A stretch of DNA of 6,405 nucleotides from an uncultured Flavobacteriales bacterium (GTDB lineage: Bacteria > Bacteroidota > Bacteroidia > Flavobacteriales > UBA7430). The notes under the pieces were generated by a model. It had not been told where the DNA came from. It did not search any database and saw nothing but the letters and a program-made list of their open reading frames with translations. Location: the NCBI GenBank assembly GCA_913041775.1, contig CAJWJW010000078.1, positions 1 to 6,405 of the forward strand, written 5' to 3'. The position numbers were made by a program, and so were the translations under genes. This document shows, one piece after another, positions 5,689 through 6,405 of this stretch (positions within the stretch are counted from its first letter, which is position 1; the number at the start of each line of letters is the position of its first letter).

Positions 5689-6405
5689 ATGAGACTATTT
5701 ACTTTATTATTTTGCTTACTCATAAGTAACTCCATTAATGCTCAAGATGATAAAACGCTACGATCTATATACGATTTAGCGCTCACCAAAAGTGAGGCAT
5801 ATGAGAACCTCAGAGATTTATGTAAAAATATAGGGGCACGTTTAAGCGGCTCAGAAGAAGCTGATAGCGCAGTTGTTTGGGGACAAAATGTTTTGAATAA
5901 TCTCAGCTTAGACACTGTGTATTTACAAGAGATCTCTGTACCACATTGGGAAAGAGGTAGGAAAGAAAAAGGCTATTTCTATAATGAAAAAGGTAAAAAA
6001 ACACTTGACGTATGTGCTTTAGGTGGCTCTGTTTCTACTGGAATGAATCAATTTATTAAAGCTGAGGTTTTAGAAGTACATTCTATAGAAGAGGTAGTAG
6101 GACTCTCGGATTCTATTGTTAATGGTAAAATTGTTTTTTTTAATCGACCTATGGATCCAAAAAAAATAAGCACATTTAGTGCATACGGATCTTGTGTAGA
6201 CCAACGCTATTCTGGGGCTGTTGAAGCTTCAAAAAAAGGCGCTATAGCAGTAATTGTTCGTTCTATGAATGTGCGAGAAGACGACTTCCCTCACACCGGA
6301 AGTATGGCCTATGAAGAAGGGATAGATTCTATTCCTGCTTTTGCAATTTCGACCAATGGAGCAAACTACCTCAGTAAAAATATACTTAGTTTTAAGGGTT
6401 TAGAG
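5689..6405 (+). CDS. Exported M28-family metallopeptidase with PA domain, N-terminal part (partial)
   Basis: The reading frame from the ATG at 5689 is open to the window edge, giving 239 codons of a longer gene. A signal peptide (residues 1-18, cleavage at INA/Q) indicates export. The following segment, NIGARLSGSEEAD (47-59) and VPHWERG (84-90), is typical of the N-terminal region of M28 aminopeptidase/carboxypeptidase Q-like enzymes. A protease-associated (PA) insert covers about residues 123-225, with DSIVNGKIVFFNRPMD (141-156), GAVEASKKGAIAVIV (176-190) and HTGSMAYEEG (202-211). The zinc-binding catalytic part would lie downstream and is not in view, so activity cannot be judged. The start is 36 bases after the OsmC-family stop with no clear promoter between them, so the two may be co-transcribed. 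The likely role is degrading peptides outside the cytoplasm. Confidence 0.85.
   Translation, partial: MRLFTLLFCLLISNSINAQDDKTLRSIYDLALTKSEAYENLRDLCKNIGARLSGSEEADSAVVWGQNVLNNLSLDTVYLQEISVPHWERGRKEKGYFYNEKGKKTLDVCALGGSVSTGMNQFIKAEVLEVHSIEEVVGLSDSIVNGKIVFFNRPMDPKKISTFSAYGSCVDQRYSGAVEASKKGAIAVIVRSMNVREDDFPHTGSMAYEEGIDSIPAFAISTNGANYLSKNILSFKGLE

Overview
The window looks like a stretch of a Bacteroidetes (Flavobacteriaceae-type) chromosome. Supporting signs are the strong AT richness, the absence of Shine-Dalgarno sequences before clear starts, a typical Bacteroidetes -7 promoter element (TATATTTG) before the tolC-like gene, and protein types and gene order familiar from flavobacterial respiratory loci. 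All genes are on the + strand. No RNA gene, mobile element, CRISPR array or gap above 300 bases was seen; the longest non-coding stretch is about 86 bases.

Region 1 (1-2542) is the distal part of a cytochrome c oxidase operon. It begins with the last 25 codons of subunit III, followed by a small subunit IV (128-421). Four tightly packed genes follow, with junctions of TAATG, an 8-base overlap, a 1-base gap and TAATG. They encode a membrane-anchored protein that looks like a Sco/thioredoxin fold with its copper site erased (421-1137), a canonical Sco lipoprotein with CPSIC and the copper-ligand His (1130-1774), a DUF420/CtaM-type multi-His membrane protein (1776-2300), and an 80-residue exported membrane protein with a CSMC motif (2300-2542). 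The likely joint role is delivery of copper, and perhaps heme A support, to the oxidase at the membrane. The first bases of the Sco-like gene form a strong 14-bp hairpin at the border between structural subunits and assembly factors.

Region 2 (2543-5164) is a separate transcription unit with its own promoter. It encodes a TolC-type outer-membrane channel and a HlyD/MacA-type periplasmic adaptor joined by an ATGA overlap. No inner-membrane pump follows. The promoter carries a 10-bp-period direct repeat and an inverted repeat over the -7 element, both plausible regulator sites.

Region 3 (5165-6405) holds an OsmC-family protein with both redox cysteines and the 5' part of an exported M28-family metallopeptidase that runs off the window.

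The most interesting candidates are the site-less Sco paralogue next to the active Sco, the tiny CSMC protein, and the hairpin inside the first of these genes. All identifications are by reading motifs; no database search was done.
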